A DNA stretch of 64,000 bases from Janibacter cremeus (GTDB lineage Bacteria > Actinomycetota > Actinomycetes > Actinomycetales > Dermatophilaceae): NCBI RefSeq assembly GCF_013409205.1, contig NZ_JACCAE010000001.1, positions 2,356,001-2,420,000 of the forward strand, in the 5' to 3' direction. Positions 53,975 to 63,268 of this stretch are shown here, piece after piece (position 1 is the first letter of the stretch; every line of letters starts with the position of its first letter). The notes beneath the pieces were generated by a model. That model was given only the letters and a program-made list of their open reading frames with translations. It had not been told where the DNA came from and did not search any database. The translations under genes were made by a program, and so were the position numbers.

Positions 53975-54026
53975 GCCGAAGTCCCTTCCTTCTCGTGCGC
54001 CGCATGGTGCCGTGCCGGACTTCGGC
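53975..54026. terminator. Candidate terminator between hemL and SpeE-like gene
   Basis: Inverted repeat GCCGAAGTCC (53975-53984) / GGACTTCGGC (54017-54026) with a 32-base inner segment, in the gap of two convergent genes. No T tract; weaker than the other terminators here. Confidence 0.5.
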
Positions 54027-54067
54027 TTGAGGCGGGCCGACCCGCTCACGTCCTCCGTCCCGGGTTG

Positions 54068-54748
54068 TCAGGGGCGGGCGATGTAGAGCGCGTACTCGAA
54101 GGGACGCCCCTGGCGCTCCACGGGCAGGACGACCTCCTCGGTGGGGGCCAGACCCGCCAGCGTGGCGAGCAGGGCCGGCTCGCGCTGGGCGGCCCAGATC
54201 GTCAGGGCGCCCCCCTTCGTCACCTGTGACAGGAGCCGGGACAGCGTGGCGGCGCAGTAGAGGCGCTCGTTGTCCTCGTGCACCAGGAAGCTCGGCCCGT
54301 TGTCCACGTCCAGCAGGACGAGGTCCCACGGCCCGGCCGGCTCGTCGTCGCCGGTGACGGCGGAGACCGCGTCCTGCACGTGCAGGGTCACCCGTGGGTG
54401 GCGGGCGAGCACACCGAGCGTCGGGGTCAGGCCCAGACGCGCCCACTGGACGAGGTCCTCCTCGAGCTCGACGACGTGCAGGTCGCGCACCCGCCGGTCC
54501 TTGAGTGTCTGCCAGGCGGTGAAGCCCAGACCCAGGCCCCCGATGAGGACCCGCGTGGGTGCTGCCACCCTCTCCAGGGAGCGTTGCGCCAGTGCCGTCT
54601 CGGTCGAGGTGTCCGCCGAGTCCATCGCGAAGACCCCGGCCACGACCAGCTCGTGGACCACGCTGCCGTCATCGTCGCTGCGCTCGCGCAGGGAGACTTC
54701 ACCTCGGGGTGTCGTGGCGACGGCGATCGTCTCGGGCGTGTTGTTCAT
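54068..54748 (-). CDS. Spermidine-synthase-like methyltransferase-fold protein
   Basis: 226 aa from the ATG at 54748 (CAGG and GGAAG upstream; the alternative ATG at 54784 adds 12 residues and lacks an RBS). Rossmann-like core: RVLIGGLGLGFTAWQTL (SAM-type glycine motif), LHVVELEEDLVQWA with the acidic residue, DLVLLDVDNGPSFLVHEDNERLY. This is the SpeE-like fold without the N-terminal beta domain of polyamine synthases; the substrate is unknown and such proteins are often only labelled spermidine synthase. Confidence 0.78.
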   Translation of the reverse strand: MNNTPETIAVATTPRGEVSLRERSDDDGSVVHELVVAGVFAMDSADTSTETALAQRSLERVAAPTRVLIGGLGLGFTAWQTLKDRRVRDLHVVELEEDLVQWARLGLTPTLGVLARHPRVTLHVQDAVSAVTGDDEPAGPWDLVLLDVDNGPSFLVHEDNERLYCAATLSRLLSQVTKGGALTIWAAQREPALLATLAGLAPTEEVVLPVERQGRPFEYALYIARP

Positions 54749-54882
54749 GACCTGCTTCCGGTCGGAGCGGGATTTCTGCGACATGTCTGTTGTCTATTAC
54801 GTCACGGTAACCGGGTAAAAGTCACATTCCGAACGGCGGGGGCACCAAGGTGTTCCCGGTCACGAGGGGGTACCTTGAGCCC

Positions 54883-55599
54883 GTGGCTACTACGACTCTC
54901 CCTGCGAAGAAGAAGGGTGTGGCGTCGTCCTCCATCGGGCTGAAATTCCTCATGGCGGGCTCCGGCGTCATCTTCCTTCTGTACGTGCTCCTGCACATGT
55001 ACGGCAACCTCATGGCACTGGGTGGTCAGGAGGCGTTCGACACCTACGCCCACCACCTGCGCACCTTCGGTGAGCCGATGCTCCCCTACGGCGGGATGCT
55101 GTGGATCGTGCGGGTCGTGCTGATCGTGTCGATCATCGCGCACGTCTACGCCGGGATGAAGTTGTGGTCCAGGGCCAGTTCGGCGCGCCCGCAGAAGTAC
55201 GCGGTGAAGAAGAACCTCGGCTCCACCCTCGCCTCCCGCACGATGCGCTGGGGTGGGCTGGCCATCCTGGTCTTCGTCATCTGGCACCTGATCCACTTCA
55301 CGCTCGTCAAGCCGGCCATCAACAGCTCGGTGGACGCTGCGAAGATCGAGGCATCCCCCTTCGTCATGGTCCAGGCGAGCTTCGAGCTGTGGTGGATGGT
55401 CCTGATCTACGCACTGGCCATGATCGCCCTGGGCATGCACCTGTACCACGGCGTCTGGAGCGCCGCCCAGACCATGGGTCTGACGACGACCGCGACCACG
55501 CGCAAGCGGGCCAAGACGCTCGGCGCGATCGTGGGGATCGTCATCGTCGTCGGCTTCCTCATCCCGCCGTTCGCGATCCTCTTCAACCTCATCGCCTGA
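54883..55599 (+). CDS. sdhC: Succinate dehydrogenase cytochrome b subunit SdhC (B-type)
   Basis: 238 aa from the GTG at 54883, with TACCTT 6 bases upstream and no Shine-Dalgarno, so probably leaderless; upstream in-frame codons to 54850 belong to the promoter. Five membrane helices ([95 protein letters not shown]) with histidines placed for two haems, as in the single-subunit B-type anchors. Accepts electrons from SdhB and reduces menaquinone. Confidence 0.94.
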   Translation: MATTTLPAKKKGVASSSIGLKFLMAGSGVIFLLYVLLHMYGNLMALGGQEAFDTYAHHLRTFGEPMLPYGGMLWIVRVVLIVSIIAHVYAGMKLWSRASSARPQKYAVKKNLGSTLASRTMRWGGLAILVFVIWHLIHFTLVKPAINSSVDAAKIEASPFVMVQASFELWWMVLIYALAMIALGMHLYHGVWSAAQTMGLTTTATTRKRAKTLGAIVGIVIVVGFLIPPFAILFNLIA

Positions 55600-55618
55600 T
55601 TCTGGAGCACTGACACAC

Positions 55619-57598
55619 ATGACCGACACGCTCAGCGAGTTCTTCACCGAGGGTGAACCGATCGCCGACACCCAGGCGCCCAAGGTGCCGATCGACAAGA
55701 TGTGGACGCAGCGCCAGTTCGACGCCGGCCTCGTCCAGCCGACCAACCGGGGAAAGTTGTCGGTGATCGTCGTCGGCACCGGCCTGGCCGGAGGTGCCGC
55801 CGCAGCCACGCTCGGCGAGGCCGGGTACCACGTGAAGTCCTTCTGCTACCAGGACTCCCCGCGCCGCGCCCACTCCATCGCCGCCCAGGGCGGGATCAAC
55901 GCCGCGAAGAACTACAAGGAGGACGGGGACTCGACCTACCGCCTCTTCTACGACACGGAGAAGGGCGGCGACTACCGCTCGCGCGAGACCAACACGTACC
56001 GGCTGGCCGAGGTCAGCGCGAACATCATCGACCAGTGCGTCGCCCAGGGTGTTCCCTTCGCCCGTGAGTACGGGGGCCTGCTGGACAACCGGTCCTTCGG
56101 TGGCGTCCAGGTCTCCAGGACGTTCTACGCCCGTGGCCAGACCGGTCAGCAGCTGCTCATCGGTGCCTACCAGGCCCTCGAGCGGCAGATCGCAGCCGGC
56201 ACCGTCGACGAGTACACCCGCCACGAGATGCTTGAGCTGATCATCGAGGACGGCCGCGCCCGCGGCATCGTCGCGCGTGACCTGGTCACCGGTGAGCTGG
56301 AGACGCACATCGCCGACGCGGTCGTGCTGGCCAGCGGCGGCTACGGCAACGTCTTCTACCTCTCGACCAACGCGATGGGCTCCAACGTCACGGCCAGCTG
56401 GCGCGCGCACCGCAAGGGTGCCTACATGGCCAACCCCTGCTACACGCAGATCCACCCGACGTGCATCCCGGTTGCCGGCGACTACCAGTCGAAGCTGACC
56501 CTGATGTCGGAGTCGCTGCGCAACGACGGTCGCATCTGGGTGCCCAAGCGCGCCGAGGACTGCGACAAGGATCCGCAGGACATCGCCGAGGAGGACCGCG
56601 ACTACTACCTGGAGCGCAAGTACCCCGCGTTCGGCAACCTCGTGCCCCGCGACATCGCCTCGCGTCAGGCCAAGGTCGTCTGTGACGAGGGGCGTGGCGT
56701 CGGACCCAAGGTCGGTGACTTCCGCCGTGGCGTCTACCTCGACTTCGCATCGGCGATCGAACGTCTGGGTGAGGACGCCATCCGGAACAAGTACGGCAAC
56801 CTCTTCGACATGTACATGCGCATCACCGGCGAGGACCCGTACAAGGGCCCGATGCGCATCTACCCCGCCGTCCACTACGTCATGGGTGGCCTGTGGGTCG
56901 ACTACGACCTGCAGAGCTCCATCCCCGGGCTCTTCGTGGCCGGCGAGGCGAACTTCTCCGACCACGGCGCCAACCGCCTCGGTGCCTCGGCCCTGATGCA
57001 GGGTCTGGCGGACGGCTACTTCGTCCTGCCCAACACCATCCGCGACTACCTGTCCAAGGGCCCGTACCCGCAGGTGGACGAGAACTCCCCGGCGGTGGCC
57101 GAGGTCAAGGCGGCCGTCGCCGACCGCACCGAGAAGTTGTTGTCCATCAACGGTGAGCGGACCGTGGACTCCTTCCACAAGGAGCTCGGGCACATCATGT
57201 GGGAGTACTGCGGGATGGAGCGCAACGAGGAGGGCCTGTTGAAGGCCATCGACCTCATTCGCAGCCTGCGTGAGGAGTTCTGGCGCAACGTCAAGGTGCC
57301 CGGCTCGGCCGACACCCTGAACCAGAGCCTGGAGAAGGCGGGCCGCGTCGCGGACTTCCTCGAGCTCGGCGAGCTCATGTGCATCGACGCGCTCCACCGC
57401 AGCGAGTCCTGTGGGTGCCACTTCCGGTCCGAGTCCCAGACCGAGGACGGCGAGGCGCTGCGCGACGACGAGGACTTCGCCTACGTCGCCGCCTGGGAGT
57501 TCCAGCCCGACGAGGCTGGCCTTCCCGGCAAACCTGTCCTGCACAAGGAGGACCTCACGTTCGAGGCCATCGAACTCAAGCAGCGGAGCTACAAGTGA
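55619..57598 (+). CDS. sdhA: Succinate dehydrogenase flavoprotein subunit SdhA
   Basis: 659 aa. Dinucleotide motif [19 protein letters not shown] at 51-69; the covalent-FAD histidine is His85 in [13 protein letters not shown]; substrate block [13 protein letters not shown] and the C-terminal [19 protein letters not shown]. The [11 protein letters not shown] and sequence fit the B-type (Sdh1-like) enzyme. Follows sdhC after 19 bases with GGAG, and overlaps sdhB by 4 bases. Confidence 0.97.
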   Translation: MTDTLSEFFTEGEPIADTQAPKVPIDKMWTQRQFDAGLVQPTNRGKLSVIVVGTGLAGGAAAATLGEAGYHVKSFCYQDSPRRAHSIAAQGGINAAKNYKEDGDSTYRLFYDTEKGGDYRSRETNTYRLAEVSANIIDQCVAQGVPFAREYGGLLDNRSFGGVQVSRTFYARGQTGQQLLIGAYQALERQIAAGTVDEYTRHEMLELIIEDGRARGIVARDLVTGELETHIADAVVLASGGYGNVFYLSTNAMGSNVTASWRAHRKGAYMANPCYTQIHPTCIPVAGDYQSKLTLMSESLRNDGRIWVPKRAEDCDKDPQDIAEEDRDYYLERKYPAFGNLVPRDIASRQAKVVCDEGRGVGPKVGDFRRGVYLDFASAIERLGEDAIRNKYGNLFDMYMRITGEDPYKGPMRIYPAVHYVMGGLWVDYDLQSSIPGLFVAGEANFSDHGANRLGASALMQGLADGYFVLPNTIRDYLSKGPYPQVDENSPAVAEVKAAVADRTEKLLSINGERTVDSFHKELGHIMWEYCGMERNEEGLLKAIDLIRSLREEFWRNVKVPGSADTLNQSLEKAGRVADFLELGELMCIDALHRSESCGCHFRSESQTEDGEALRDDEDFAYVAAWEFQPDEAGLPGKPVLHKEDLTFEAIELKQRSYK

Positions 57599-58347
57599 GT
57601 GGAATGAATCTGACCCTGAAGGTTTGGCGTCAGGAGGGACCCGCTGCGAAGGGTGGCCTCGTGACCTACGAGATGACCGATGTCTCCCCGGACATGTCCT
57701 TCCTGGAGATGCTCGACGTCCTCAACGAGCGGCTGGTGGCGGAGAGCGAGGAGCCCATCGCCTTCGACAGCGACTGCCGTGAAGGCATCTGCGGCATGTG
57801 CGGACTGATGATCTCCGGTGAGGCGCACGGCCCCGATCACACGACCACGTGCCAGCTGCACATGCGCACGTTCACCGATGGCGAGGTCATCACCGTCGAG
57901 CCCTGGCGCGCCAGTGCCTTCCCGATCATCAAGGACCTGGTGGTCGACCGCGGTTCCTTCGACCGGATCATCGAGTCCGGCGGCTACATCTCGGTCAACA
58001 CCGGTGCCGCCCCGGACGCCCACGCGACTCCGGTTCCGAAGCAGAACGCCGACCGCGCGTTCATGGCAGCCGAGTGCATCGGTTGCGGTGCGTGCGTGGC
58101 TGCATGCCCGAACGGCTCGGCCGCCCTCTTCCTCGGTGCGAAGATCACCCACCTCGGTGAGCTCCCGCAGGGTCAGGCGGAGCGGTCTGCGCGCGTGACC
58201 TCGATGGTCGACCAGCACGACGCCGAAGGCTTCGGAGGTTGCACCAACATCGGTGAGTGCAGCTTCGCCTGCCCGAAGGAGATCCCGCTGGACGTCATCG
58301 GTCAGCTCAACGCCGACATGCGCAACGCGGCCCGCAGCAGCCGCTGA
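57595..58347 (+). CDS. sdhB: Succinate dehydrogenase iron-sulfur subunit SdhB
   Basis: 250 aa from the GTG at 57595 (GTGA overlap; ATG at 57604 possible). [2Fe-2S] ligands in [14 protein letters not shown] and the later Cys in TTTCQLH; [4Fe-4S] in [12 protein letters not shown]; the last cluster region [15 protein letters not shown]. Passes electrons from the flavin of SdhA to SdhC and menaquinone. A strong terminator follows. Confidence 0.97.
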   Translation: MSGMNLTLKVWRQEGPAAKGGLVTYEMTDVSPDMSFLEMLDVLNERLVAESEEPIAFDSDCREGICGMCGLMISGEAHGPDHTTTCQLHMRTFTDGEVITVEPWRASAFPIIKDLVVDRGSFDRIIESGGYISVNTGAAPDAHATPVPKQNADRAFMAAECIGCGACVAACPNGSAALFLGAKITHLGELPQGQAERSARVTSMVDQHDAEGFGGCTNIGECSFACPKEIPLDVIGQLNADMRNAARSSR

Positions 58348-58357
58348 GCGTCACAGA

Positions 58358-58395
58358 CGAAGGGCCCGCACCGATTCGTCGGTGCGGGCCCTTCG
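58358..58395 (+). terminator. Terminator after sdhCAB
   Basis: Perfect 17-base stem CGAAGGGCCCGCACCGA / TCGGTGCGGGCCCTTCG with a TTCG tetraloop. No T tract. Confidence 0.85.
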
Positions 58396-58477
58396 CCTTC
58401 TGGGCCCGGCGCAGCCAGGCCGACCCGGACCTCGGGGGCAGAGAGCGTGCCCGGGCCCGAGTCCCGGGCCGCAGGGC

Positions 58478-59266
58478 TCAGCCGAGCCAGCCGACCCGGC
58501 TGACCAGCAGCGCGTAGCCGACGAAGGCGACGATGTCGATGACCCAGTGGGCGATGATCATGGGGGCCACACGTCGGACCCTGAGATAGACGGCGCCGAG
58601 CAGCAGGCCCATCGCGATGTTCCCGACGAAGCCGCCCAGTCCTTGGTAGAGGTGGTAGCTGCCGCGGACGAGGGCGCTGACGACGACGATGGCCACGGGG
58701 GACCAGCCCGCCTCGCGCCACCGGGTGAAGAGGTAGCCGAGCATGATCACTTCCTCCAGAACCGCGTTCTGGCCGGCAGCGAGGACGAGGACGGGGATGG
58801 TCCACCACACCGTGGTCAGATCGGCCGCAGCGACCGTGGTGTTCAGGTCCAGGGCGCGGGCGGCGAGGTAGAGGCCCAACCCGGGGATACCGATCAGGGC
58901 GGCGAGGCCCAGGCCCTGGCCGAGGTCGCGCAGGGGAGCCCGGCGGTCCAGCCCGATGAGTCGGTACGGGTGGGGGTGCTGGCGGGCCAGCAGGTGCAGG
59001 GCCAGGACGACCGGGACCAGGGCCAGACCGATACCGATCAGTTGGTGGGTCAGGTCGAGCCATGGCCGCTCGGGTGTGACCGACTGGTTCATCGCGGTCA
59101 CCTGGCTGGAGAGGGACTCCTGGGCAGTGAACTTGCGAACGAGTGACAGCAGCGACCAGATGGCCGACGCGCCGAGGGAGACCCCGAGGACGAGCACGGA
59201 CTCGGTCAGCGCAGTGCGGGGGGCGAGGTGTCCCCGTGGCCCGACGGGCGCAGTGGCTGCTGGCAT
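58478..59266 (-). CDS. CPBP-family intramembrane metalloprotease
   Basis: 262 aa with about seven hydrophobic segments. The Abi/CPBP block is present: motif 1 NAVLEEVIMLGYLFTRW (the two glutamates), motif 2 VVSALVRGSYHLYQGLGGFVGN (His) and motif 3 IIAHWVIDIVAF (His). Members include Rce1-type prenyl-protein proteases and bacteriocin-immunity proteins; here the substrate is unknown. Start ATG at 59266 gives MPAATAPVGPRG, a soluble lead. Confidence 0.87.
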   Translation of the reverse strand: MPAATAPVGPRGHLAPRTALTESVLVLGVSLGASAIWSLLSLVRKFTAQESLSSQVTAMNQSVTPERPWLDLTHQLIGIGLALVPVVLALHLLARQHPHPYRLIGLDRRAPLRDLGQGLGLAALIGIPGLGLYLAARALDLNTTVAAADLTTVWWTIPVLVLAAGQNAVLEEVIMLGYLFTRWREAGWSPVAIVVVSALVRGSYHLYQGLGGFVGNIAMGLLLGAVYLRVRRVAPMIIAHWVIDIVAFVGYALLVSRVGWLG

Positions 59267-59341
59267 GTCCCCACTCTAAGGACCCGGTCCCGGACTGCGT
59301 CGCACGACCGTGGGCGCGAAGGGGGTCGGCCTGCGGCCCGG

Positions 59342-59527
59342 TCAGCCCAGGACGATCTGACGCCGGTAGTACCCGAGGAGGGGCTCTCGACGTGCCACCC
59401 GGGTGCGGTGGTTGGTGACGAAGTACGGCACGGCGACGACCGCGACGGACAGGACGAGGAAGGCCAGTGCGATCCCGGCCAGGATCAGCGAGGCGGTGAG
59501 GAACGTGGTGACGGAGGCGATGCTCAT
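59342..59527 (-). CDS. Small single-helix membrane protein under TetR control
   Basis: 61 aa from the ATG at 59527 (AAAGG 8 bases upstream). MSIASVTTFLTASLILAGIALAFLVLSVAVVAVPYFV is one long membrane segment (key VTTFLTASLI...AVPYFV), then a basic tail TNHRTRVARREPLLGYYRRQI. No family recognised. Divergent from the TetR gene at 59654, with a paired operator in between, so probably its target. Likely anchors or modulates something at the membrane; that is a guess. Confidence 0.6.
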   Translation of the reverse strand: MSIASVTTFLTASLILAGIALAFLVLSVAVVAVPYFVTNHRTRVARREPLLGYYRRQIVLG

Positions 59528-59534
59528 GATCAAC

Positions 59535-59581
59535 CTTTCTACATCTGTTGAAGACGCAAATGAATCTACGCGTGTAGAAAG
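59535..59581. promoter_or_regulatory. Candidate TetR operators between small membrane gene and tetR
   Basis: Inverted repeat CTTTCTACA (59535-59543) / TGTAGAAAG (59573-59581), and within the right half the perfect palindrome TCTACGCGTGTAGA (59565-59578). AT-rich for this genome. Lies 8 bases from the small membrane gene ATG and 72 bases from the tetR ATG. Confidence 0.65.
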
Positions 59582-59653
59582 CCGGCGTCAAGTCGTGTCG
59601 GACCGCCCACGCCCGGGCCGGCGCAGCGGGTGTGGGCGGGTACCGTGACCGCA

Positions 59654-60244
59654 ATGAGCGAGAAGGAGACCTCGGTCCTGTCGCCGAGGATGCAGCTGAT
59701 CCTCGAGGCCGCGACGCGGGTCGTGGCCGCGAGAGGCATGCGCGGGCTGACGCATCGCGCCGTGGACGCCGAGGCGGGACTGCCCCAGGGGAGCACCTCC
59801 GGCTACCTGCGCACCCGCATGGCTCTCGTGACCGCCCTGACGGAGTTCATCGCGGCCGGACTCATCGACAACGTCGAGGTCCTGGCCGGCCGGCAGCAGG
59901 CGGGCGAGTCCGACGAGGCGCTCATCGAGAGCGCCCTGGACCTCTTCGCCGGCTGGTTGCGTGAGCCCGACGCGTTGATCGCCAAGGCCGAGCTCGCCCA
60001 CGAGGTGGCCCGTGAGCCCGAGATCGCTGCGGCGATGGAGCCGGCTCGCGAGCGCATCGAGGGGATCGTCGGCCAGATCCTCACCCGCGCCGAGGTCGCT
60101 GATGTCCAGACCTCCGCGCAGGCGATCATCGCCGCGATGGAGGGTGTGCTGGGCGCGGCTCTCCAGCGTCCGGAGGCCGAGCGCGAGGAGTTCGTGCGCG
60201 GTATCGGTCACCGCATCATCACCGCCTTCATCCCGCAGGACTGA
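59654..60244 (+). CDS. TetR-family regulator
   Basis: 196 aa. HTH: MQLILEAATRVVAARGMRGLTHRAVDAEAGLPQGSTSGYLRTRMALV (key RGLTHRAVDAEAGLPQGSTSGY), the variant TetR type in which TSxYY is TSGYL. TACCGT ends 7 bases before the ATG with no RBS, so the mRNA is probably leaderless. Divergent from the small membrane gene. Confidence 0.88.
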   Translation: MSEKETSVLSPRMQLILEAATRVVAARGMRGLTHRAVDAEAGLPQGSTSGYLRTRMALVTALTEFIAAGLIDNVEVLAGRQQAGESDEALIESALDLFAGWLREPDALIAKAELAHEVAREPEIAAAMEPARERIEGIVGQILTRAEVADVQTSAQAIIAAMEGVLGAALQRPEAEREEFVRGIGHRIITAFIPQD

Positions 60245-60345
60245 TCGGCTCCCACCGGGGTGGTCGACCCCCTTCGCCAGCCACCGTCGGCCCCAGGGGC
60301 GGCTGGGGAGAGGCCGCGAGTGCCGGGAACCTAGGATGAGCAACC

Positions 60346-62145
60346 ATGAAGGTTCTCTCCTGCGTCGCCTGGCCGTACGCGAACGGCCCCCGCCACCTCG
60401 GTCACGTCGCCGGATTCGGGGTGCCCTCGGACGTCTTCAGCCGGTACATGCGCATGGCGGGCCACGACGTCCTCATGGTCAGCGGGTCGGACGAGCACGG
60501 CACCCCCATCCTCGTCCTCGCCGACAAGCAGGGAACCACCGCGCGCGAGCTCGTCGACATGCACCACTCGACGATCTCCCACGAGCTCGCGGACCTGGGC
60601 TGCTCCTACGACCTCTACACGCGCACGACGGCACGCAACCACTACCGGGTGGCGCAGCACATGTTCGAGCAGTGCCGGGCCAACGGCTACTTCATCGAGC
60701 AGACGCAGCAGGTCGCGATCGACCCGCGCACCGGCCGCACGCTGCCCGACCGCTACATCGAGGGCACCTGCCCGATCTGCGGGTACGACGAGGCCCGTGG
60801 CGACCAGTGCGACAACTGCGGCAACCAGCTCGAGCCGAGCGACCTGAAGGAGCCGCACAGCAAGATCGACGGCTCCACTCCGCAGTTCGGCGAGACCGAG
60901 CACTTCTTCCTCGATCTGCCCTCCCTGGCCGGTGCCCTGCGCGAGTACCTCGAGGGTCGCGAGGCGACCGGGACGTGGCGGCCCAACGTCATCCGATTCA
61001 GCATGAACATCCTCGACGACATCCGTGCGCGGGCGATGACCCGCGACATCGACTGGGGCATCCCGCTGCCCGGCGAGCTCGGGGAGAAGTACCCGACGAA
61101 GCGCTTCTACGTATGGTTCGACGCGGTCATCGGCTACCTCTCGGCATCCATCGAGTGGGCCCGTCGCCAGGGCGACCCCGACCTGTGGCGCCAGTGGTGG
61201 AACGATCCGCAGGCCCTGTCCTACTACTTCATGGGCAAGGACAACATCACCTTCCACTCCCAGATCTGGCCGGCGGAGCTGCTCGCCTACGCCGGCAAGG
61301 GGGAGAAGGGGGGAACCCCCGGTGAGTACGGGGAGCTGAACCTGCCCACCGAGGTGGTCTCGAGCGAGTTCCTCACGATGGAGAGCAGGGCCTTCTCCTC
61401 CAGCCGTGGGCACGTGATCCACGTGCGGCACGTGCTCCGGGACTACGGACCGGATGCGCTGCGCTACTACATCTGCGCAGCCGGACCGGAGAGCCACGAC
61501 GCCGACTTCACCTGGCCGGACTTCGTCCAGCGCAACAACTCCGAGCTCGTCGGAGGCTGGGGCAACCTCGTCAACCGCACGGCGTCGATGGTCGCCAAGA
61601 ACTTCGGCGAGATCCCGCAGCCGGGGCAGCTCGAGGAGGTCGACGAGGCCGTCCTCGCGCGAGTGCGCGATGCCTTCGACGAGGTGGGTGGCCTGCTCGG
61701 TCGGCACCGCCAGAAGGCGGCCCTGGCCGAGACGATGCGCGTCGTCGGTGACGTCAACAAGTACGTCACCGACACCGAGCCCTTCCGTCTGAAGGGCGAT
61801 GACCAGCGTGAGCGACTCGCGACGGTGCTGCACACGCTGCTCCAGTGCGTCAGCGACTGCAACCTGCTGCTGGCCCCCTTCCTCCCGCACGCGGCCAACC
61901 GGGTCGACACCGTGCTCGGTGGTGCCGGTGAGCTCGTGCCGATGCCGAGGGTCGACGCCGTGGAGGACCTCGACGGTGGCCCCGGGTACGAGATCATCAC
62001 CGGTGACTACGCCGGTTTCCCCGCCTGGGAGAGCACCCCCGTGACCGTCGGGACGACCATCGCCAAGCCGAAGCCGGTCTTCACCAAGCTCGACCCCGAC
62101 GTCGTCGTCGAGACCGAGCGCGCGGCCATGTCGCAGGACGCCTGA
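60346..62145 (+). CDS. metG: Methionyl-tRNA synthetase
   Basis: 599 aa. HIGH-type motif in [15 protein letters not shown], zinc knuckle [17 protein letters not shown] (C-x2-C...C-x2-C), KMSKS equivalent FSSSRG in [12 protein letters not shown], and a C-terminal anticodon-binding helical domain starting about residue 390. No OB-fold (tRNA-binding) C-terminal extension. TAGGAT ends 8 bases before the ATG (leaderless pattern). Followed by tatD and rpfB as in M. tuberculosis. Confidence 0.96.
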   Translation: MKVLSCVAWPYANGPRHLGHVAGFGVPSDVFSRYMRMAGHDVLMVSGSDEHGTPILVLADKQGTTARELVDMHHSTISHELADLGCSYDLYTRTTARNHYRVAQHMFEQCRANGYFIEQTQQVAIDPRTGRTLPDRYIEGTCPICGYDEARGDQCDNCGNQLEPSDLKEPHSKIDGSTPQFGETEHFFLDLPSLAGALREYLEGREATGTWRPNVIRFSMNILDDIRARAMTRDIDWGIPLPGELGEKYPTKRFYVWFDAVIGYLSASIEWARRQGDPDLWRQWWNDPQALSYYFMGKDNITFHSQIWPAELLAYAGKGEKGGTPGEYGELNLPTEVVSSEFLTMESRAFSSSRGHVIHVRHVLRDYGPDALRYYICAAGPESHDADFTWPDFVQRNNSELVGGWGNLVNRTASMVAKNFGEIPQPGQLEEVDEAVLARVRDAFDEVGGLLGRHRQKAALAETMRVVGDVNKYVTDTEPFRLKGDDQRERLATVLHTLLQCVSDCNLLLAPFLPHAANRVDTVLGGAGELVPMPRVDAVEDLDGGPGYEIITGDYAGFPAWESTPVTVGTTIAKPKPVFTKLDPDVVVETERAAMSQDA

Positions 62146-63020
62146 TGGGTGGGCGAGGCGTCGTGCCGGCCATGCCGGACCCCCTTCCCATCGCCGTGGT
62201 CGACAACCACACCCACTTGGACGTCCGGCGCCGGGACGTGCCGGACGCGATCGCCCCCGATGGTCCGGACGAGCCCACGACCCAGGACGTGGCGGCGGCG
62301 CTGGCCGACGCCGCGAGCGTCGGCGTCGACCGGGTCGTCCAGGTCGGTTGTGACCTCGTCAGCGCCCGCTTCACCGTCGAGCAGGTCGATCGACACCCGG
62401 GCATGCTCGGCGCGATCGCGTTGCACCCCAACGAGGTCCCCGCGCTCGCCGACGCCGGGCGGCTGCAGGCCGCCTGGGACGAGATCGAGCGGTTGTCCGT
62501 GCACCCACGCATCCGCGCGATCGGCGAGAGCGGTCTCGACCACTTCCGCACCGGGCCGGAGGGCCACGCGGTGCAGGAGGAGTCCTTCCGCTGGCACATC
62601 GACCTGGCCAAGCGCACCGGCAGGCCACTGCAGATCCACGACCGGGACAGCCACGACGACGTGCTGCGCATCCTGGCGCAGGAGGGTGCCCCCGAGGTGA
62701 CCGTCCTGCACTGCTTCAGCGGTGACGTCGCGATGGCGCGTGAGTGCATCGAGCGGGGCTACCTGCTCTCCTTCGCCGGCACCGTGACCTTCAAGAGTGC
62801 TCGTGACCTGCGCGAGGCGCTCGCGATCACCCCGATGGACCAGGTGCTTGCCGAGACCGACGCGCCCTACCTCACCCCGACCCCCGAGCGGGGCAACGCG
62901 AATGCGCCGTATCTGTTGCCGCACACCGTCCGTGGCATGGCGCAGACCCGGGGAGTGGACGTGGCGACCATGTGCGAAGCGGTCTCGGACAACGCCGCGC
63001 GAGTGTACGGACCGTGGTGA
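62145..63020 (+). CDS. TatD-family hydrolase (metal-dependent DNase)
   Basis: 291 aa. N-terminal VVDNHTHLD with the two metal histidines, EVGxx-type IGESGLDHF, HDRDSHDDVLRIL with His, and HCFSGDVAMARECIERG; near the end LAETDAPYLTP holds the metal Asp. Ancestral 3'-5' DNase/RNase fold, magnesium-dependent. Start ATG shares one base with the metG stop. 248 bases to rpfB. Confidence 0.9.
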   Translation: MGGRGVVPAMPDPLPIAVVDNHTHLDVRRRDVPDAIAPDGPDEPTTQDVAAALADAASVGVDRVVQVGCDLVSARFTVEQVDRHPGMLGAIALHPNEVPALADAGRLQAAWDEIERLSVHPRIRAIGESGLDHFRTGPEGHAVQEESFRWHIDLAKRTGRPLQIHDRDSHDDVLRILAQEGAPEVTVLHCFSGDVAMARECIERGYLLSFAGTVTFKSARDLREALAITPMDQVLAETDAPYLTPTPERGNANAPYLLPHTVRGMAQTRGVDVATMCEAVSDNAARVYGPW

Positions 63021-63118
63021 ACGGCACAGGACGCCCTGGCGCACCTTGATTTCCGGGGGTTCTCGGGGGCGCAGGTCGTCCAGCGATCGTGAGCTCCCGA
63101 GGGTTCCGTTACCAAAAA

Positions 63119-63148
63119 TTGACCTGAGCGTTTCTTTTCAGGCATTGT
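63119..63148 (+). promoter_or_regulatory. Sigma70-type promoter of rpfB
   Basis: TTGACC (63119-63124), 18 bases, CATTGT (63143-63148). It would give a leader of about 115 bases that contains the short palindrome GGGAAC-G-GTTCCC (63164-63176). No c-di-AMP riboswitch was recognised in it. Confidence 0.65.
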
Positions 63149-63268
63149 GGTGCGCCGTTGGCCGGGAACGGTTCCCCTGAAGCGCTCGCCGACACCGGAC
63201 CCGCCATTTCCCGGGGGGATCCTGCGCGAGCACACCGGAGCCCGGAAAGAGCTATCAATCGGAGCACA

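Noticed and set aside
63149..63268. c-di-AMP (ydaO-yuaA) riboswitch before rpfB
   Set aside because: Context fits, but the conserved core blocks such as GGGGGAACC and CUAACCCCGUAGGC are not present in the leader.
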